Of a stretch of DNA of 64,000 nt, positions 33,529-45,412 are shown in pieces. Source of the stretch: Nocardia aurantia (lineage in GTDB: Bacteria; Actinomycetota; Actinomycetes; Mycobacteriales; Mycobacteriaceae); NCBI RefSeq assembly GCF_009604425.1, contig NZ_WEGI01000014.1, positions 186,001 to 250,000 on the forward strand, given 5' to 3'. The notes under the pieces are model-generated. The model saw only the letters and a list, made by a program, of their open reading frames with translations, did no database searches and was not told the DNA's origin. The translations under genes and the position numbers were made by a program. Within the stretch, counting starts at the first letter, position 1. Each line of letters starts with the position of its first letter.

Positions 33529-33544
33529 TGTTGCGAACTCGCAC

Positions 33545-35194
33545 TCAGCGCACGAACACCGCCGACTTGTCGGCCAGATCCAGCAGCGGCTGCGGCACGA
33601 TGCCGAGGACCAGGGTGGCGAGCGCGGTCACGGCGATCACGAGTGTCGAGACCACCGGGGTCACCACCACCGCGGCGTCGGCCGGGGGGTCGGTGAAGAA
33701 CATCAGCACGATCACCCGGATGTAGAAGAACGCCGCGATCGCACTGCAGATCACACCGACGATCACCAGGGCCGGCACGCCACCGGCGGAGGCGGCCGAG
33801 AACACCGCGAACTTGCTGACGAAGCCACTGGTCAGTGGGATGCCCGCGAAGGAGAGCAGGAACAGCGCGAAGGTCGTTGCCAGCCATGGGGAGCGGCGGC
33901 CCAGGCCGGCCCAGGCGGACAGCGCCGTCGCCTCCTCGCCGCCGCGCTCGCGCACGAGCGTGACCACCGCGAACGCCCCGACCGTGCTCACACCGTAAGC
34001 GGCGAGATAGAACAGCGCGGCGGACGCGGGCCGCGAGAACGTGCCACCGGCCCCGTCGTTGTCGATTCCGGCGAGCGCGGTCAGGATGAAACCGGCATGG
34101 GCCACAGAGGAATACGCCAGCATCCGCTTCACATCGGTCTGGGTGACGGCCATGATCGCGCCGACCGCCATCGTCGCGATCGACACCGCCGCCACGATCG
34201 GCCGCCAGTCGTCGCGCAGGCCCGGCACCGCGATCTGCAACACGCGCAGCAACGCGCCGACCGCGGCGATCTTCGTGCCCGCGGCCATGAATCCCGTGAT
34301 CGACGTCGGCGCACCCTGATACACGTCGGGGACCCACGCCTGGAACGGCACCGCGCCGATCTTGAACAGCAGTCCGACCGCCAGCATCGCGACGCCGAGC
34401 ACGGCCAGGGTCTTCGAATTCGGGTCCCGCGCCAGCGCATCCGCGATTCCGGCGAACCGCACGGTACCGGCGTAGCCGTAGAGCAGGGCCATCCCGTAGA
34501 GGAAGAACGCCGACGAGAAGGCGCCCAGCAGAAAGTATTTCAGCGCCGACTCCTGCGACTGCAACCGTTGCCGGCGGGCCAGCCCGCACATCAGGTACAG
34601 CGGCAGCGACAGCACCTCGAGCGCCACGAACATGGTCAGCAGATCGTTCGACGCCGGGAACAGCAGCAGCCCGCCGACGGCGAACATCGCCAGCGGGAAC
34701 ACCTCGGTGGTGGCGAAACCCGCTCGCTCCGCGGCCAGTTCGTCGCTGCTGCCCGGCACGGCCGCCGCCTGCGGGGTGAACCCGTCGAGGACGAGCGCGC
34801 CCCCGGGGGTCGCCGCGGCCCGGCTCCAGGCGCCGGGACCGTCCCGCCGCACCCGGGCCAGGGCCGGCGCCACACCGCGTTCGGCGATCAGCAGCAGGCT
34901 CAGCGCCGCCACCACGAGGATGGTGCCCTGCAGGAACAGTGTCACCCCGTCGATCGCGACCGCGTCGGCCATCACGGTGGTGCGGGTGCCGGCCAGGCCG
35001 ACCACCGCGCCGAAAGCGACTGCCAGCCCGGCCAATCCGAGCACCAGGTGCAGTGGGTAGCGCCACGAGCGCGGCAGGAACGCCTCCACCAGCACCCCGG
35101 CGACGGCGACCCCGAACACGATGAGCATCGGTGACAAATCCCGATATCGGATCGACGGCGCCGGGATCGCCGCGGCGAGAAGCTGACTGGTCAT
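33545..35194 (-). CDS. nuoN: NADH-quinone oxidoreductase subunit N
   Basis: The protein has 549 residues. Its ATG overlaps the nuoM stop as ATGA. It is a 14-helix antiporter-like subunit of complex I. LPLYLMCGLARRQRLQSQESALKYFLLGAFSSAFFLYG and the helix with VKRMLAYSSVAHAGF are typical of NuoN, and the lysine-bearing helices for proton movement are kept. It is the last gene of the operon, followed by the terminator hairpin. Confidence 0.95.
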   Translation of the reverse strand: MTSQLLAAAIPAPSIRYRDLSPMLIVFGVAVAGVLVEAFLPRSWRYPLHLVLGLAGLAVAFGAVVGLAGTRTTVMADAVAIDGVTLFLQGTILVVAALSLLLIAERGVAPALARVRRDGPGAWSRAAATPGGALVLDGFTPQAAAVPGSSDELAAERAGFATTEVFPLAMFAVGGLLLFPASNDLLTMFVALEVLSLPLYLMCGLARRQRLQSQESALKYFLLGAFSSAFFLYGMALLYGYAGTVRFAGIADALARDPNSKTLAVLGVAMLAVGLLFKIGAVPFQAWVPDVYQGAPTSITGFMAAGTKIAAVGALLRVLQIAVPGLRDDWRPIVAAVSIATMAVGAIMAVTQTDVKRMLAYSSVAHAGFILTALAGIDNDGAGGTFSRPASAALFYLAAYGVSTVGAFAVVTLVRERGGEEATALSAWAGLGRRSPWLATTFALFLLSFAGIPLTSGFVSKFAVFSAASAGGVPALVIVGVICSAIAAFFYIRVIVLMFFTDPPADAAVVVTPVVSTLVIAVTALATLVLGIVPQPLLDLADKSAVFVR

Positions 35195-36800
35195 CGCGTA
35201 CCTCCGTGGGTCGGCGCGGCCTCCGGCTGGGGCACGGCCGGCGCCGGATCGTGGGCCCCGATCGTGGTGAGCGTCGACGCCACCGCCGGATTGATCCGAT
35301 CGAGCACCGGTTTCGGATAGGCGCCGAGCACCAGCAGCGCCGCGAGCAGCGGCACCACCACGACCAGTTCCCGGGGCAGCAGATCCCGCAACTTCTCGTT
35401 GCCGTCCCGCACCGGCCCGGTCATCAGGCGCTGATACAGCCACAGCACGTACAGCGCGGCCAGCACCAGCGCGCTGGTCGCGCAGATCGCCGCCACCGGA
35501 TATCGGGTGAAAGTGCCCGCCAGCACCAGGAATTCACTGACGAACGGCGCCAGCCCCGGCAGCGACAACGTGGCCAGGCCCGCGATCAGGAAGGTGCCGG
35601 CCAGGACGGGCGCCACCTTCTGTACCCCGCCGAACGCCTCGATCGCGCGAGTTCCCCGGCGCGACACCAGGAATCCCGCGATCAGGAACAGCGCGGCGGT
35701 CGAGATGCCGTGATTGACCATGTACAGCGCGGCCCCCGCGCCGGCCTGATTCGTCATGGCGAAGATGCCCAGGATGATGAAGCCGAAATGCGAGATGGAC
35801 GTGTAGGCGATCAGCCGCATCACGTCGGTCTGCCCGATCGCCAGCAGCGCGCCGTAGACGATGCCGATCACCGCGAGCACGCTCACCAGCGGCGCGTAGG
35901 TGTGGGTCGCGGACGGGAACAGCAGCAGGCAGTACCGCAACATGCCGAAGGTGCCGACCTTGTCCACCACGGCCATCATCAGCACCGCGCCGGCCGGGGT
36001 CGCCGACACCGCCGCATCCGGCAGCCAGGTGTGCAGCGGCCACAGCGGCGCCTTCACCGCGAACGCGAACATGCAGCCGAGGAACAGCGCGTTCAGCACC
36101 GCCGGACCGGCGCCGAGCTGCCCGGAATTGGCCGCGGCCACCACCGTCCGGAAATCGAAGGTGCCCGCGCCGCCGAGGTGCTGCCGCGCGGTGAGCACGT
36201 ACAGCCCGATCACCGCGGCCAGCATGATCAGTCCGCCGAACAGGTTGTACAGCAGGAACTTCACCGCCGCGCGGGCCCGTTGCTGCCGGACCGCGACGTT
36301 GTCCCCGCGCGGCCCGAAGCCGCCGATGAGGAAGTACATCGGGATCAGCATGACCTCGAAGAACACGTAGAACAGCAGGATGTCCAGCGAGGTGAACGAG
36401 ATCAGCACCATCGACTCGACCAGCAGCATCAGCGCCACGTAGACCTGGGTGACCCGGGCGCCGCCGCCGGCCGCGCCGCCGATGTCGTCGTTCCAGCCGG
36501 CCAAGAGCAGCAACGGCATGAGGCCCGCGGTCAGCAACACCAGCACCAGCGCGATACCGTCGACGCCGAGGGTGTACCCGGCCCCGAAAGCCGGTATCCA
36601 GCGGTGTGATTCGACCAGTTGGTACTGCGGCCCGCCCGGTTCGAAGCGCACGGCGACCACGATCCCGATCGCCAGCGCGGCGAGCGCGAACACCAGACCG
36701 GTCCAGCGCGCCACCCCCCGCAAGCGTCCCGGCAGCGCGGCGACCACGATCGCCCCGGCCAGCGGCAGCACCCACAGCGTCGTGAGCCACGGAAACTCGT

Positions 36801-36804
<4 letters not shown>
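35191..36804 (-). CDS. nuoM: NADH-quinone oxidoreductase subunit M
   Basis: The protein has 537 residues. The GTG start overlaps the nuoL stop as GTGA. It is an antiporter-like membrane subunit. Features include MEVMLIPMYFLIGGFGPRGDN-like segments, AVKAPLWPLHTWLPDAAVSATPAGAVLMMAVVDKVGTFGMLRY and VMRLIAYTSISHFGFI. The key charged residues are kept. It forms the proton channel in the membrane arm between NuoL and NuoN. Confidence 0.95.
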
Positions 36805-38735
<1,931 letters not shown>

Positions 38736-38736
38736 G

Positions 38737-39036
38737 TCAGTACTTCAGCAGGTTGGCGTCGTCGACCGAGGTCGAGCGGCGGGCGCGGAAGATGGTCATG
38801 ATGATCGCCAGCCCGACCACGACCTCGGCGGCGGCGACGACCATCGTGAAGAAGGCGAACACCTGGCCGTCCAGGTTGTGGTGTTCCCGAGCGAAGGTGA
38901 CGAACGCCAGATTCACCGCGTTCAGCATCAGTTCGATGCACATGAACACCACGATCGCGTTGCGCCGCACCAGAACACCGGCGGCGCCGATGGTGAACAA
39001 CAGTGCGGACAGATACAGGTAGTTGTCCGGATTCAC
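38737..39036 (-). CDS. nuoK: NADH-quinone oxidoreductase subunit K
   Basis: The protein has 99 residues, normal for NuoK. The GTG overlaps the nuoJ stop as GTGA. There are three transmembrane helices: NYLYLSALLFTIGAAGVLV, IVVFMCIELMLNAVNLAFV (with the conserved Glu) and VFAFFTMVVAAAEVVVGLAIIMTIFR (with the second conserved Glu). It takes part in proton transfer near the quinone site. Confidence 0.96.
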   Translation of the reverse strand: MNPDNYLYLSALLFTIGAAGVLVRRNAIVVFMCIELMLNAVNLAFVTFAREHHNLDGQVFAFFTMVVAAAEVVVGLAIIMTIFRARRSTSVDDANLLKY

Positions 39037-39830
39037 CGTGAGCCTTCCTCGTCCGGGGCTGGAGGGGTACCGACACCGACGACCGCGGCCTCGGTATGAG
39101 CGCGATTCTTGCGCTGGCGCAGAATGGAACTGACCGACAGTTCCGCGAACGAGCCGTCGGGCAGGCGGGCCGGCGAGTCGACCGCGTTGTGCCGCGCGTA
39201 CACGCCGGGCGTCGGCAGCGGGGTGACCCGATGTCCTTCGCGGAAGCGGCGTTTCGACAGTTCCCGCTGATCGGTGCGCGGGCCGAAGCGTTCCCGGTGG
39301 GCGAGCACCATCGCGCCGATGGTGGCGGTGATCAGCAGCGCGCCGGTCAGCTCGAAGGCCCAGACATACTGCACGAAGAGCAGTTCCGCGAGCGCGCCGA
39401 TGGGATCGGCGGTGAAACCGGGCCCGGTCCGCGCCACCGAATCGTCGCGCACACCACGGGAGATCGCCGACATCAGCAGCAGGCCGAAACCCAGACTGAC
39501 CAGCAGCACCGCGATCCGGTGCCCGCGCAACGTCTCTCGCAGCGATTCCGCCGAGTCGACGCCGACGAGCATCAGCACGAACAGGAACAGCATCATGACC
39601 GCGCCGGTGTACACGACGATCTGCACGATGCCGAGGAACAGCGCGTCCTCGGCGATGTAGAACACCGACAGCGAGATCATGGTGCCGGCCAGGCACAGCG
39701 CGGAATGCACGGCCTTGCGGGACCACACCATGCCGAGCGCCCCGCACACCGCGACCACCGCGAGCACCCAGAACAGCACGGCCTCGCCGCCGGAGGTCCG
39801 CTCCACCGCCTCCGCCACGAACGTGGTCAT
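39033..39830 (-). CDS. nuoJ: NADH-quinone oxidoreductase subunit J
   Basis: The protein has 265 residues with five membrane helices (about 17-200). AVHSALCLAGTMISLSVFYIAEDALFLGIVQIVVYTGAVMMLFLFVLMLVGVD is the classical NuoJ core. The hydrophilic tail of about 65 residues is longer than in enteric NuoJ but matches mycobacterial types. The ATG overlaps the nuoHI stop as ATGA. Confidence 0.95.
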   Translation of the reverse strand: MTTFVAEAVERTSGGEAVLFWVLAVVAVCGALGMVWSRKAVHSALCLAGTMISLSVFYIAEDALFLGIVQIVVYTGAVMMLFLFVLMLVGVDSAESLRETLRGHRIAVLLVSLGFGLLLMSAISRGVRDDSVARTGPGFTADPIGALAELLFVQYVWAFELTGALLITATIGAMVLAHRERFGPRTDQRELSKRRFREGHRVTPLPTPGVYARHNAVDSPARLPDGSFAELSVSSILRQRKNRAHTEAAVVGVGTPPAPDEEGSR

Positions 39831-41605
39831 CGCACACCCCCACCGGCCGGCGCCGGATCCGATTCGGGCTCAGCCGATTCCGCGCCCGCCACCCTGCCGA
39901 GGTAATAGTCGGCCTCGGTCGTCCCCGGCTGCATCGCGTGCGGCGGCGCCGTCATCCCGGACCCGAGCGGCGCGAGCAGCCGGTCCTTCTCGTAGATGAG
40001 GTCGCCGCGGTTGTCGTCGGCCATTTCGTATTCGTTGGTCATGGTGAGCGCGCGGGTCGGGCAGGCCTCGATACACAGGCCGCAGCCGATGCAGCGCAGG
40101 TAGTTGATCTGGTAGATCTGGCCGTACCGTTCGCCGGGGGAGAATCGCTCGCTCTCGGTGTTGTCGGCGCCCTCGACGAAGATCGCGTCGGCGGGGCAGG
40201 CCCACGCGCACAGCTCGCAGCCGATGCACTTCTCCAGCCCGTCGGGATGCCGATTGAGCTGGTGCCGGCCGTGATAGCGCGGCGCGGTCGGCGTCTTCAC
40301 CTCGGGATAGAACTCGGTGTTGGGCTTCTTGAACATCGTCGCCGCGGTGACGGCGAATCCGGCCAGCGGGTCCAGCAGACCCGATTTCTCCGGCTGCGAC
40401 CCCGGATTCTCCGGCATCGGCGGCACCGGATAGATCGGAACCTGTTCGGCGGCAGCCGGTTCGGAGTCCGCGATCGGGCCGCGCGCCTTGCCCGCCCGCA
40501 CCACCACCGCGATCAGCAGCAGCGAGACGACGATCCCGGCGCCGACCAGGCCCGCGGTCTGCACGTGATACCCGTTGTCCTGCAACACCTTCAACGTGGC
40601 CACGATCATCGCCCAGAGCAGCGAGACCGGAATCAGCAGCTTCCAGCCCAGGTTCATGAACTGGTCGTAACGCAACCGCGGCAGCGTGCCGCGCAGCCAG
40701 ATGAACACGAACAGGAAGATCCAGATCTTCGCCGTGATCCACAGCAGCGGCCACCAGCCGGAATTGGCGCCGTGCCATAGGCTGATCGGGAACGGCGCGT
40801 GCCAGCCGCCGAAGAACATCGTGCTGGCCAGCGCCGACACCGTACCCATGTTGATGTACTCGGCCATCATGAACATCGCGAACTTCAGCGACGAGTACTC
40901 GGTGTGGAAACCGCCGACCAGTTCGCCCTCGGCCTCGGGCAGATCGAAGGGCGCGCGGTTGGTCTCGCCGACCATCGCCACCGCGTAGATCAGGAACGAC
41001 GGCAGCAGCAGGAAGACATTCCAGGTGCCCCACTGCTTCTCGACGATGCCCGAGGTGGACATGGTGCCCGACAACAGGAACACCGCGGCGAAACAGGCCG
41101 CCATCGCGATCTCGTAGGAGATCACCTGCGCGGTGGACCGCAGCCCGCCCAGCAGCGGGTAGGTCGAGCCGGAGGCCCAGCCCGCCAGCACGATCCCGTA
41201 GACGCCGATCGAGGCCATCGCGAGGATGTAGAGCACCGCCACCGGCATGTCCGTCAGTTGCAGCGCGGTGTGGGTGCCGAACACCGACACCTCCGGGCCC
41301 AGCGGGATCACCGCGAACGCCATCACCGCCGGGATCAGCGCGATGACCGGGGCCAGCACGAAGATCGGCTTGTCGACGATCGCCGGGACGATGTCCTCCT
41401 TGAGGAGCATCTTCACGCCGTCGGCGAGGGATTGCAGGGTGCCGCGCGGCCCGACCCGGTTGGGGCCCACCCGCATCTGCATGTAGGCGACGACCTTGCG
41501 CTCGATCAGCACCGCCAGCAACGGGATCAGCAGCAGGTACACGAATACGGCGATCGACTTCCCGACCACCAGCCACCACGGATCGTGGCCGAAGATCTCA
41601 TTCAC
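39827..41605 (-). CDS. nuoHI: Fused NADH-quinone oxidoreductase subunits H and I
   Basis: One open frame of 592 residues carries two complex I subunits. Residues 1-370 are NuoH, an eight-helix membrane subunit by the quinone pocket (ERKVVAYMQMRVGPNRVGPRG at 35-55, ETNRAPFDLPEAEGELVGGFHTEYSSL at 214-240). Residues about 408-592 are NuoI, with two 4Fe-4S sets: Cys460, 463, 466, 470 and Cys505, 508, 511, 515. The joint is a Pro/Glu-rich linker (about 375-407). There is no stop or ribosome site between them, although Met397 could be an internal start. The GTG start follows GGGAGG and overlaps nuoG by eight bases. In other actinobacteria these are separate genes. Confidence 0.9.
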   Translation of the reverse strand: MNEIFGHDPWWLVVGKSIAVFVYLLLIPLLAVLIERKVVAYMQMRVGPNRVGPRGTLQSLADGVKMLLKEDIVPAIVDKPIFVLAPVIALIPAVMAFAVIPLGPEVSVFGTHTALQLTDMPVAVLYILAMASIGVYGIVLAGWASGSTYPLLGGLRSTAQVISYEIAMAACFAAVFLLSGTMSTSGIVEKQWGTWNVFLLLPSFLIYAVAMVGETNRAPFDLPEAEGELVGGFHTEYSSLKFAMFMMAEYINMGTVSALASTMFFGGWHAPFPISLWHGANSGWWPLLWITAKIWIFLFVFIWLRGTLPRLRYDQFMNLGWKLLIPVSLLWAMIVATLKVLQDNGYHVQTAGLVGAGIVVSLLLIAVVVRAGKARGPIADSEPAAAEQVPIYPVPPMPENPGSQPEKSGLLDPLAGFAVTAATMFKKPNTEFYPEVKTPTAPRYHGRHQLNRHPDGLEKCIGCELCAWACPADAIFVEGADNTESERFSPGERYGQIYQINYLRCIGCGLCIEACPTRALTMTNEYEMADDNRGDLIYEKDRLLAPLGSGMTAPPHAMQPGTTEADYYLGRVAGAESAEPESDPAPAGGGVR

Positions 41606-44075
41606 CGTCGTCCTCCCGTCGAATGCTCACCAGATGTCCGGGGGCGGCGGCGAGTTGCCGATACACCACCGACCCGGGGGAATTCAGCGGCAGCCAGACC
41701 ACCCGGTCCGGCATCCCGGTGACCGCCAGTGGCAGCACGACCGCGCCGTGCTCGGTGCTGACCCGCACCGAATCGCCTGCGGCGGCGCCGATTTCGGTGG
41801 CCGTCGCGGGCGACAGCCGGACGACCGCCGGACGGGCGGTACCGGCCAGTCCGGGTTCACCGTCCTGCATGCGGCCGCGGTCGAGCAGCATTCGCCAGCC
41901 CGCCAGCACCGCCGAGCCCGCGGCCGGCTGCGCCACCGGGTGCGGCGGCCGCGCCGGCAGCGCCGGTGACGGGCCGTCCCAGACCCCGAGTTCGGCGAGT
42001 TCGGCTCGCGCGGAAGCGATATCGGGCAGGCCGAGATCCGTGCCGAGTTCGGCGGCGAGGGCGTGCAGCACCCGATGATCGGCCAGCGGCGCCGCCGCCC
42101 GCCGGACGGTCGCGTCGCCGAGGGCGGCGGCGAACGGTCGTGGGCGGCCCTCCCAGGTGAGGAAGGTGCCGTCCTTCTCCATCGCCGAGGCCACCGGCAG
42201 CACCACATCGGCGCGGTCGGTCAGTTCGGTGCGCCGCAACTCGAGGCTGACGACGAAGCGGGCGCTGTCGAAGGCGGCCGAGGCGGCTCGCGAGTCGGGC
42301 AGATCGTCCACCTCCACGCCGCCGATCACCAGCGCGCCGAGATGTGCCGCGGCGGCGAGGATCGCGGCGGTGTCCCGACCGGGTGTCACCGGCAGATCGT
42401 CGATGTTCCAGACCGTCTTCACCTGGTGCCGGGCCCGCGGGTCGGCCAGCGGCCGCCCGCCGGGCAGCAGATCCGGCAGCGCACCGGCCTCGACCGCGCC
42501 GCGTTCACCCGCGCGCCGTGGCACCCAGGCCAGGGCGGCCCCCGTCTCGTCGGCGAGCCGGGCCACCGCCGACAGCGCACCCGGGAAACCGGCGAGCCGC
42601 TCACCGGCGAGGATCACCGCGCCCGGTTCCCGCAGCCGGCGGGACAGCTCCGAGGTGGGGTCGGTGCGCAGCGACTCCAGTTGCGCGGCCTCGCCGCCGG
42701 GCACGGTGGCGAGCAGGCGCCCGGACAGATTCCGCAGGCCGCGGGTTTCGAACGGGGCCAGCGCGTAGATCGGCAGCCCGCGCTTGCGGGCCGCTTTGCG
42801 CAGCCGGAGATGCACGATCGGCGACTCCTCCTCCGGCTCGAAACCGGCCAGCAGCACCACCGGAGCGGTCTCCAGATCGGCGTATTCGACCGGGGTGCCC
42901 TGCCCGGCGACGCGGGCGGCGAGGAATTCCGCCTCCTCCGCCGAGTGCATCCGGGTGCGGAAGTCGATGTCGTTGGTGTGCAACGCCATTCGGGCGAATT
43001 TGGCGTAGGCGTAGGCGTCCTCGACGGTGGCCCGGCCGCCGACCAGCACCCCCGCGTTGCCGTGCGCGGCGGCGAGGCCCTCCGCGGCCCGGGCCAGCGC
43101 CTCCGGCCAGGAGGCCGGCGCCAGGTTGCCGTCCCAGTCCCGGATCAGCGGGGTGGTCAGCCGATCGGGCTCGGTGGCGTAGGCGAACGCCCACCGGCCC
43201 TTGTCGCAGTTCCATTCCTCGTTGACCGCCGGGTCGTCTCCGGCCAAGCGGCGCAACACCTTTCCGCGGCGATGGTCGGTGCGCTGGGCGCAGCCGGAGG
43301 CGCAGTGCTCGCAGACCGCCGGGCTGGACACCAGGTCGAACGGCCGCGCCCGGAACCGGTAGGTGCTGCCGGTCAGCGCGCCGACCGGGCAGATCTGCAC
43401 GGTGTTGCCGGAGAAGTACGAGTCGAACGTCTCGCCGCCGGAGCCGTTTCCCGAATCGGTGGCCAGCCCCATCGAGGCGGGGATGCCGACCTGTTGCAGC
43501 GCACCGCGATCCATCATCTCGATGGACGGATCGCCCGCGATCTGGTCGGCGAAACGGGTGCAGCGGGCGCACAGTACGCAGCGCTCCCGGTCCAGCAGCA
43601 CCGCCGTCGACAGCGGAATCGGTTTGGGGTAGGTGCGTTTCACGCCCTCGAACCGGGATTCGCCGCGGCCGGAGGACATCGCCTGGTTCTGCAACGGGCA
43701 TTCGCCGCCCTTGTCGCAGACGGGGCAGTCCAGCGGATGGTTGATCAGCAGCAGCTCCATCACACCCTCCTGCGCCTTCGCGGCGACGGGCGAGCCGAGC
43801 TGGGTGTGCGCCACCATCCCGTCGGAGACGGCGATCGTGCAGGACGCCACCGGCTTCCGCTGACCCTCCACCTCGACGATGCACTGCCGGCAGGCGCCGA
43901 CCGGGTCGAGCAGCGGATGGTCGCAGAAGCGCGGGATCTGGACGCCGATCAGTTCGGCGGCCCGGATCAGCAGGGTGCCCGGCGGCACGCTGACGGTGGT
44001 GCCGTCGATGGTCACGCTCACCATCTCGGCGGGGGTCACCCCGCCGCCGGCGCTGGTGCTCACGGTCGCGGTCAT
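41598..44075 (-). CDS. nuoG: NADH-quinone oxidoreductase subunit G
   Basis: The protein has 825 residues, the large iron-sulfur subunit. Cys51, 62, 65 and 79 bind the 2Fe-2S N1b centre. HPLDCPVCDKGGEC holds N5 and CVLCARC with a distal Cys holds N4. CEHCASGC plus WNC is the extra N7 set found in some bacteria. The molybdopterin-oxidoreductase-like half follows (about 235-825) and is catalytically degenerate, as in the family. The ATG overlaps the nuoF stop as ATGA. Confidence 0.95.
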   Translation of the reverse strand: MTATVSTSAGGGVTPAEMVSVTIDGTTVSVPPGTLLIRAAELIGVQIPRFCDHPLLDPVGACRQCIVEVEGQRKPVASCTIAVSDGMVAHTQLGSPVAAKAQEGVMELLLINHPLDCPVCDKGGECPLQNQAMSSGRGESRFEGVKRTYPKPIPLSTAVLLDRERCVLCARCTRFADQIAGDPSIEMMDRGALQQVGIPASMGLATDSGNGSGGETFDSYFSGNTVQICPVGALTGSTYRFRARPFDLVSSPAVCEHCASGCAQRTDHRRGKVLRRLAGDDPAVNEEWNCDKGRWAFAYATEPDRLTTPLIRDWDGNLAPASWPEALARAAEGLAAAHGNAGVLVGGRATVEDAYAYAKFARMALHTNDIDFRTRMHSAEEAEFLAARVAGQGTPVEYADLETAPVVLLAGFEPEEESPIVHLRLRKAARKRGLPIYALAPFETRGLRNLSGRLLATVPGGEAAQLESLRTDPTSELSRRLREPGAVILAGERLAGFPGALSAVARLADETGAALAWVPRRAGERGAVEAGALPDLLPGGRPLADPRARHQVKTVWNIDDLPVTPGRDTAAILAAAAHLGALVIGGVEVDDLPDSRAASAAFDSARFVVSLELRRTELTDRADVVLPVASAMEKDGTFLTWEGRPRPFAAALGDATVRRAAAPLADHRVLHALAAELGTDLGLPDIASARAELAELGVWDGPSPALPARPPHPVAQPAAGSAVLAGWRMLLDRGRMQDGEPGLAGTARPAVVRLSPATATEIGAAAGDSVRVSTEHGAVVLPLAVTGMPDRVVWLPLNSPGSVVYRQLAAAPGHLVSIRREDDGE

Positions 44076-45412
44076 CCGGCGATCCCTTCGGTCGTGGCGG
44101 CGGATTCCGTTGCGGCGCCGCCGTTCCCGGCCCAGACCGTGGACCTGGCCGGGTCGAACGGGCAGTGGCCGAGGCGGACGTGTTCGAGGTACTCCCCGCG
44201 GAAGTACTTCAGGGAGGAGAAGATCGGGCTCGCCGCACCGTCGCCGAGCGCGCAGAACGACTTTCCGTTGATGTTGTCGGCGATGTCGGTGAGCGTGTCC
44301 AGATCGGCCTCGGTGCCCGTGCCGGCCTCCAGCCGTTCCAGCAGCTGGACCAGCCAGTAGGTGCCCTCCCGGCAGGGTGTGCACTTGCCGCAGGACTCGT
44401 GCGCGTAGAACTCGGTCCAGCGCAACACCGCGCGCACGACACAGGTGGTGTCGTCGAAGATCTGCAACGCCTTGGTGCCGAGCATCGAGCCGTGCGCGGC
44501 CACGTTCTCGTAATCCAGTGGCACGTCGAGATGTTCGGCGGTGAAGATCGGCGTCGACGAACCGCCCGGGGTCCAGAACTTCAGCGTGTGCCCGGCCCGG
44601 ACCTCACCGGCGTGGGAGAGCAACTCGCGCAACGTGATTCCCAGCGGAGCCTCGTACTGGCCGGGCCGGGTGACGTGCCCGGACAGCGAGTAGAGGGTGA
44701 ATCCGGGCGACTTCTCGGTGCCGAAGGACCGGAACCACTCCACGCCCTCGGCGAGGATCGAGGGCACGCTGGCGATGGACTCGACGTTGTTGACCACCGT
44801 CGGGCAGGCGTAGAGACCCGCGACGGCCGGGAACGGCGGCCGCAGCCGGGGCTGGCCGCGGCGGCCCTCCAGCGAATCCAGCAGCGCCGTCTCCTCGCCG
44901 CAGATGTAGGCGCCGGCGCCGGCGTGCACGATCAGCTCCAGATCGAAGCCGGAGCCCAGGATGTCGCGCCCCAGGAAACCCGCGGCGTAGGCCTCCCGGA
45001 CCGCGGTCTGCAACCGGCGCAGCACCGGCACCACCTCGCCGCGCACATAGATGAACGCGTGAGACGCGCGGATGGCGTAGGCGGCGATGATCACCCCCTC
45101 GATCAGGGCGTGCGGGGTGGCGAGCATCAGTGGCATGTCCTTGCAGGTGCCCGGCTCCGACTCGTCGGCGTTGACGACCAGGTAGTGCGGCTTGTCGTCG
45201 CCCTGCGGGATGAAGCCCCATTTCATGCCGGTCGGGAAGCCCGCGCCGCCGCGGCCGCGCAGCCCGGCGTCCTTGACCAGGGCGATGACCTCGTCCGGGC
45301 CCATCCGCAGCGCCTTCGGCAGCCCGCGATAACCCTCCTGGCGCCGATACGCCGCGAGCGTCCACGGCTGCGGCTCGGCCCAGTGCCGGCTGAGGACCGG
45401 GGTGAGCGTCAT
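44072..45412 (-). CDS. nuoF: NADH-quinone oxidoreductase subunit F
   Basis: The protein has 446 residues, the NADH-binding flavoprotein. LRGRGGAGFPTGMKWGF and VNADESEPGTCKD lie at the FMN/NADH site, AGAGAYICGEETALLDSLEG is the second nucleotide motif, and ESCGKCTPCREG plus a later Cys bind the N3 4Fe-4S cluster. It oxidises NADH and passes electrons through the chain of clusters. The ATG overlaps the nuoE stop as ATGA. Confidence 0.96.
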   Translation of the reverse strand: MTLTPVLSRHWAEPQPWTLAAYRRQEGYRGLPKALRMGPDEVIALVKDAGLRGRGGAGFPTGMKWGFIPQGDDKPHYLVVNADESEPGTCKDMPLMLATPHALIEGVIIAAYAIRASHAFIYVRGEVVPVLRRLQTAVREAYAAGFLGRDILGSGFDLELIVHAGAGAYICGEETALLDSLEGRRGQPRLRPPFPAVAGLYACPTVVNNVESIASVPSILAEGVEWFRSFGTEKSPGFTLYSLSGHVTRPGQYEAPLGITLRELLSHAGEVRAGHTLKFWTPGGSSTPIFTAEHLDVPLDYENVAAHGSMLGTKALQIFDDTTCVVRAVLRWTEFYAHESCGKCTPCREGTYWLVQLLERLEAGTGTEADLDTLTDIADNINGKSFCALGDGAASPIFSSLKYFRGEYLEHVRLGHCPFDPARSTVWAGNGGAATESAATTEGIAG

